Program-made: the position numbers and the translations under genes
Shown here: in pieces, positions 59,124 through 64,000 of the stretch
Numbering within the stretch: the first letter of the stretch is position 1
Layout: every line of letters begins with the position of its first letter
Notes under the pieces: model-generated
Told to the model about the DNA's origin: nothing
Databases searched by the model: none
What the model saw: only the letters and a program-made list of their open reading frames with translations
NCBI GenBank assembly: GCA_037903475.1
Contig: JBAJFG010000047.1
Coordinates: 3,820,001-3,884,000, forward strand
DNA: 64,000 bases
Reading direction: 5' to 3'
Source of the DNA: Ancylostoma caninum
Taxonomy: Eukaryota; Nematoda; Chromadorea; Rhabditida; Ancylostomatidae

Positions 59124-59129
59124 AATAAA
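59124..59129 (+). terminator. Polyadenylation signal AATAAA
   Basis: AATAAA lies 169 bases after the TGA stop of the plus-strand multi-exon gene, with a second overlapping AATAAAATA just behind it, followed by a GT/T-rich stretch. The spacing and strand fit the 3' end of that transcript. Confidence 0.5.
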
Positions 59130-59661
59130 TAAAATAGCTGTGCTCACTTGTTCTTTCATGCATTGTGTTATTGACCTAACAAGAACAATAACAGAAGAAT
59201 ACAGTATTACAATTACAACGCAGTATGAGTAGGAACGATTGGGGATTGGATCGGACCTTCAGTTTTCAGGACAGTTTTGAGTTCAAGGTGAGCTTCCTCT
59301 GTTCCTCCCTGGCTGATTCCCGAAAGGACATATACTCATTTGAAACATTGAATTTGTAATCACTAAGTGCTTTTTTTCGGTATGCGGAAGTACGTTCTTG
59401 GTTTTATCCTCATCAGCTGCGCCGAGCTGGACGAAGGTGAAACGAGCGGACCAAGATGGACGTTAGTTCCGGTGTAGTTATGTGAGCTGGTGCTACAACC
59501 GTAGTTTTACTGTGCTCGCTCAGTTAACCAGATAAGGTAAACTCATCTGGACGTGTAAAGCTACATTAATAAGAAACGATAAACAGACACTGATGCTACT
59601 TGGAGAACTGCCACGTTTCGAGTGATGGGAGCAACACATCTTGTGCTTCCCATACGTGGTA

Positions 59662-59753
59662 GGGGGGGGGGGGGGGGTTGGTCTAGCTGTTAACTCGACC
59701 AGCTATGGTGTCAGGGGTTGGTCTAGCTGTTAACTCGACCAGCTATGGTGTCA
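59662..59753. repeat. 16-G run and perfect 40-bp tandem duplication
   Basis: A run of 16 G leads into two identical 40-bp units (59674-59713, 59714-59753) starting GGGGTTGGTCTAGCTGTTAA. Zero divergence suggests a very recent slip-type duplication or an assembly or sequencing effect next to the G run. Confidence 0.85.
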
Positions 59754-59759
59754 TGAACC

Positions 59760-60440
59760 CTGCGTTGTATCCCTACCCCGTCTGAGTCAGATGACGACCC
59801 ACCACGCTGAGGTGTCCAGTCGGTTGGTTCTGAGAGTGCGGATCGAGTCGAGGGAAGACTGCAGGCTGGGCCTCGCGTAAGACACTAGTCCAGTGCAACA
59901 TTCGGTCAGACGCGTTTACAGACACTTGTCACCTACATGTCCGGATAAGAATGGGTAAACATGCGTTTACCCAAGTCTGCCATAGGAACACAACTACATC
60001 TGTTCTGCGTCCAGATTGAGCTGCCATTCCAAGTTTACAACCCGCAAACCAGATCCTCGACCCCGAATAACATCGTTTGAGGGAAGGATTGCAGATCGTG
60101 GAGCGACAAAACAAGCTTTGACTTCGCAAGGTAACTGCTGGAGAAACATGTTCGAGCCGTGTTCCTTCCGTTTGTTTGTGGAAACTGGGTAGATCTGATT
60201 CGTCGAAGTCATTGTGAATACTTTGAATAGACTAGCGCCCCTTCGGGACGCTAGAAAGTGGGGTGGAGCAGCCACATGAGGTATGTGCAAAAGCTTCACA
60301 CTTGTGAGCTAATTTCCGATGCACTGATAATACCTACTCTTTTTTGTCGCATTTCTTACATGCTTATGGACCCGTTATGAACAGCCAAGAGATGGTCGAC
60401 TGAGACACGAATGAGCGAGTAGCGTGCCCGTACTCCACTG
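59760..60440. other. No supported gene
   Basis: Overlapping minus frames (66 and 101 codons) without family or splice support. No repeat copy elsewhere in the window was recognised. Confidence 0.4.
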
Positions 60441-60446
60441 GCAGTC

Positions 60447-60872
60447 GTGCATCTTGGCGTCTTCTCCACTATTGAGCCACGGCGGACCCATTCTTCATCA
60501 GTGCACCCGTATCCTAGCGCTCATCCCACCGTTGGGCCAGGGCAGATCCATCCTCCATTTGTGGATTTATATCCAGGCGTTCTTCCCACTACTGGGCCAG
60601 CGCAGACCCGATTCACCGGTGGGACTGGTATCCCGGCGCTTTCCCCATTAATCGACTGGTCCCCTTTTGCGGACCAGTCTCCATCCATGGACCCATATCC
60701 TGGCGCTTTCTCCAGTGATGGGCCAGAGCAAACCCAATCCCCGTCCGTGGACTCGTTTCCTGACATTTACCCAAGAAAGGGCCCCAATTTCCATCGATGG
60801 ACCCGTATTTTGCCGTTTTCCCACTATTGCGCCACGGTGGACTCTTTCTCGATCGGTGGATACTTATCATGA
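60447..60872 (+). repeat. 60-bp minisatellite encoding a 20-residue repeat
   Basis: Units begin at about 60456, 60516, 60576, 60635 and 60702, each containing GGCGCT-like, CCACTATTGGGCCAG and GACCCAT-like blocks. As the period is mainly 60, the plus frame stays open for 141 codons, with recurring Pro/Gly/Ser segments (HPYPSAHPTVGPGQ, DLYPGVLPTTGPAQ). Antisense frames are open for the same reason. One unit of 67 and one of 59 break strict periodicity. More likely a minisatellite than a gene. Confidence 0.7.
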
Positions 60873-60960
60873 TGTTTTTTTGGACTATGGGGCCCTCATC
60901 TGTCCGTCATCACTGCAGCCGCCCTCTTTGCAAATCTCGAAAGTGATGGAACAGAGTTAA

Positions 60961-61690
60961 AAAGTATTTAAAAAGTTTGATCAACTGCACAACTGGTTTC
61001 AGAAAATCTGACGACGCGTTCTTCATCCTGTGTATTTGATTGTACTTCTTAAAAACAGATGGATCCTCAAGCTGCATCATCCCAAAGGGACCTCAAAGAG
61101 AGGTGCGCAAGGAGCATATCCAAAATGGGGACACCGAGTGAATCCTTCGCAACTTCCTCCACGGCATGCACATTCCCTTTGGACGTGGTTATCGCCCACC
61201 GTTCCAAAGTTGAGTGAAGTCCACAACAGAGCTCCAGTAGAGGGGCGACTCTGCTCCGTACATTGCTGCTACGCATCGTCAAATCGTTGTAAACACTGTC
61301 TCGCCTGGAGGGCTCGAGACCGCTAGCCGCTGGTCCCGCCGCGAAATCCCGAATGCACCCGACTCCCACTACGTCCATGCACTTATGACGAAACATCGGC
61401 CGAATGCCCCATCAGCTTCGCATCCTCGCGAGGCACAGTCTATAACTGAGTCTCACGGGGAGCGCATGTGATCACGTGCTAGTCCCCCTACGTCTGCGCT
61501 CTAGAAAGTTTTGTTGCACTACCATGATTTATATAAGAGGATTTCCGTTAGCCAGTTCAGGTATTCCATCGAATTTGCTGCATCTGCACAGTACACATCT
61601 CCCACAAAAAGCAAGGTTTCATTACCGATGGATGAGTGTTGTGCTGCTGCTCCGTATTCAAGCAGCCGTTAGCATTCTCGGATCTCACAA
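60961..61690. other. No supported gene; one shared 30-bp segment
   Basis: Short overlapping frames only. TGCACTACCATGATTTATAT at 61514 continues identically for about 30 bases with the sequence at 29485-29514 inside INTS6 intron 4, indicating a small dispersed repeat. Confidence 0.4.
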
Positions 61691-61697
61691 CTAATTA

Positions 61698-62430
61698 TTG
61701 GGTTGGGGAGTGAGTTCATGCGGTTTTTTTCAACTTATTTTTCCACGGTGATTTGAACCTTGCTTTACTTGCCATCATAGTCCATTTTGTAGCTCTCGAT
61801 TTGCTTTTTGCAACCATTGCAACATATTTTTTCGATTCTCGCTTTACCTTGTTTTCTACTGCATAGATTGTGACAATCCGGGTCGACAAAATTGAACCCC
61901 TCCGCCATCGAGTACTGCTCGACTTCAATCGTGGATCAAATGTGGCTCAGTGGGCTAGCAACATCAATGACGTCTACAGAGGAACCTTTACTGCTGAAAG
62001 TACAACATAGAAGTGGTAAACCCATTTCAGACGGGCCAAATTTGGCTTTGAAGTTGCTTCCCGGTCTGGACACCCAGTTTGTGGGACGTAAAGGCGATTA
62101 TCCACCAAAGTTGCTTTAGATGTAACGAGTAATCACTACTGATGCTAATTCTCAGCAATGTGTAAGTTTAGTTCATTCCGTGCGGAACCCTAAACGGCTC
62201 GATAAAAGGTGATCGTCCACATTGAGTATGCTCGACTTCTCGCTACAAATCTCACCTAAATGACTAGAAGGAAACTCGAGTATAGGGATCTTTCACCACT
62301 ACCGACTCTACAATTTTAGTGCAGTCGTACACAGGAGCTATGCAACCAATTCAGTGTGGTTTACAATGTCCGTGGAAATTGGTGGTTTCTATGCCCACGA
62401 AAAACCGCACGAATTTCTTCCTCAACCTAA
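61698..62430 (+). mobile_element. Internally deleted mariner-type relic
   Basis: 733 bp with TTGGGTTGGGGAGTGAGTTC at the left (TA before it) and GAATTTCTTCCTCAACCTAA at the right. The left 450 bp align in order with the larger mariner at 46302 (for example GACTTCAATCGTGGATCAAA), then a deletion joins to the right part. The coding frame is broken, so non-autonomous. Confidence 0.65.
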
Positions 62431-63075
62431 TGTGAAGAAAAGCTTGTTTTTCTCCAACAAATATGTAAGTGCCGGTAACTTTTGCGTGATATTTGTGGTC
62501 ACCTTTCGCTGATCGTTTTCACAATTGAGTTTCGTCGAACTCTTTTTCAACTCATCAAGTTTCATTTAGTTTTTGTCCTCAGTTAGCTTGATTAACACCT
62601 CCCACTGATAACCTCTGCCATTGTTCGCGCTGCCAAGGCTGTTTTCCAAATGCTGTGCTTTGCCTCTGTTCTCGGTGGAAAATTTGTTCTTAAAACGCTG
62701 TGCTGTTTGGTCGTGTCGTGAACAATCCGGTTTCCTGCCAACAAAACCCTCTAATTTCACGAAAACCAATTAATTAGATGAATGACCGATGCTGTTCTGG
62801 AACGGAGTCATATTTTTCGTTATTGAAGGAATATTGTTATTTGCTATGCAAATGCATATCGTCGTCTCGCACGTTGTTCATGCTTCTCTATTTTCTTTGG
62901 TGCTCATTTTTACGCTTTCCAGTGTGTAGTGCGAATCTCAATGCCACCAAGAGGTTATATTTATTTACTAATACATGGGAAGAACGTGTGGGCAGAAACA
63001 AAATGTAATACAGTTAAATACAATTTAATACATAAAACACAGTACAGATGTTAGCAACAATATTACGTGAACTAA
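62431..63075. other. No supported gene
   Basis: Short frames only. AT-rich with some GTAATACAG/TTAAATACAATTTAATAC repetition near 63005-63035. Confidence 0.4.
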
Positions 63076-63893
63076 ACAATATATTCTACTAGATGGTGTA
63101 CCCGGCTTCGCTCGGGTGTTCAATTTCTCCCGGCCATTTGAAGCTGATGCCAACATTTGTTGAACGCGTTTCGGAAACTTCCAGAAGGCACGTTTTCAAC
63201 CAGTGTGCAAGAATGTCGAAAAATCAATATAACAGATAAATCGATATTTTGGTCAAAACGATCATCATATCCGTGTTCAGCGCATTGCGATACCCCGTTA
63301 GACATGTCTTTACCGCTCAGTGGGCAAGAATAGCGAAAAGTCAATAAAATCAATAAATCGATATTTCGCCCAAAATGGTTGCCATATCCGTGTTCAGCGT
63401 ACTGAGATGTCCCAGCAGACATGTCCTCATCGCCTCCTGAGCAAAAATGGCGGAAAATCAATAAAATCGATAGACCGATATTTCGCCCAAAATGGTTGCC
63501 GTATTCGTGTTCAGCGTATTGAGATACCCCAGTAGGTATGTCCTCATCGCCTCCTGAGCAAAAATGGCGGAAAATCAATAAAATCGATGAACCGATATTT
63601 CGCCCAAAATGGTTGCCGTATTCGTGTTCAGCGTATTGAGATACCCCAGTAGGTATGTTCTCGCTAGTTCCTGGTCAAGAAGAGCGAAAAATCAATAAAA
63701 TCGATATAATCGATAAGCCAATCGATAATCCCAGGTGCAGAGTAGCCTATAACCTCTGCCGGTCCCCAAAGAACCTACATGCAAAATTTCGTCCGGATCG
63801 GTTCAACCTCCGCGATTTCTATTCCGAACATACAAACATACAAACAAACACACACACAAACTTTGACTTTTATATATACAGATTGAAAACTAC
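63076..63893. mobile_element. Repeat element with 117-bp tandem core
   Basis: It begins ACTAGATGGTGTACCCGGCT with TCGCTCGGGTG and ends with AACATACAAACAAACACACA, CTTTGACTTTTATATATACA and GATT, a start/end pair resembling short interspersed elements common in invertebrates. The core has four to five 117-bp units (starts near 63183, 63304, 63420, 63538, 63655), each with GCAAAAATGGCGGAAAATCA, ATAAAATCGAT and TTTCGCCCAAAATGGTTGCC. Because 117 is divisible by three, a minus frame of 152 codons stays open through it. Confidence 0.65.
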
Positions 63894-64000
63894 CAAAAAC
63901 ATTTGAAGACGTTATGAATCCTTTTGCCAAATTTCTAAATTGTTTTTTTAAAAAGGACAAAAGGGTTTTTTTTTTTGCAGAGACTCAGATATTAGGTTCC

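Noticed and set aside
63120..63578. 152-codon minus ORF
   Set aside because: Open only because the tandem unit is 117 bp; residues repeat with the DNA.
63183..63710. Regular repeat-spacer look, CRISPR-like
   Set aside because: The whole 117-bp unit is conserved with no unique spacers, and the DNA is eukaryotic.

Overview
The window is eukaryotic, almost certainly nematode DNA. Introns are GT..AG with TTTCAG-type acceptors. The coding sequence is cut into many short exons (about 50-200 nt) separated by long, repeat-filled introns. The one gene that can be named is a worm-like Integrator subunit. The density of MITEs, foldbacks and tandem repeats suggests a parasitic clade V (strongylid or hookworm-like) worm. 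This is an inference; no species can be read from the sequence.

Layout. 1-20.4 kb: no gene I can name. It holds foldbacks, tandem repeats, TA-flanked MITEs, and a 691-bp element present twice in opposite orientation (2.14-2.83 and 16.87-17.56 kb). At 17.56-17.98 kb a hAT-type MITE sits inside another inverted-repeat element. 20.43-31.86 kb, minus strand: a complete gene for Integrator complex subunit 6 (INTS6; DICE1/dic-1 family). I resolved it into 21 exons whose phases all join, giving 904 codons plus a stop. Its introns carry a hAT MITE with a perfect target duplication, a TTAA-flanked element, a TIR MITE and a 186-bp tandem repeat. 32.1-48.2 kb: gene-poor. It contains a foldback just upstream of INTS6, a 146-bp near-perfect hairpin, an expanded hAT-end element carrying two minisatellites (36.8-38.75 kb), a TA-flanked foldback MITE and a decayed mariner with a hairpin element nested in it. 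48.3-59.1 kb, plus strand: a multi-exon gene I do not recognise. At least nine of its internal exons are multiples of three bounded by phase-0 introns, and it ends at a stop at 58955 with AATAAA at 59124. One of its introns contains a 1.5-kb inverted repeat. 59.1-64 kb: repeats, including a 60-bp minisatellite, a second, shorter mariner relic and an element with 117-bp tandem units at the right edge.

The two supported genes are on opposite strands about 16 kb apart and show no sign of co-transcription. INTS6 would act in the nuclear Integrator complex (snRNA 3' processing and promoter-proximal termination). The plus-strand protein is basic at its start, then Ser/Thr/Pro-rich and finally Asn/Gln/Met/Pro-rich. 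No tRNA, rRNA, snRNA or CRISPR array was found.
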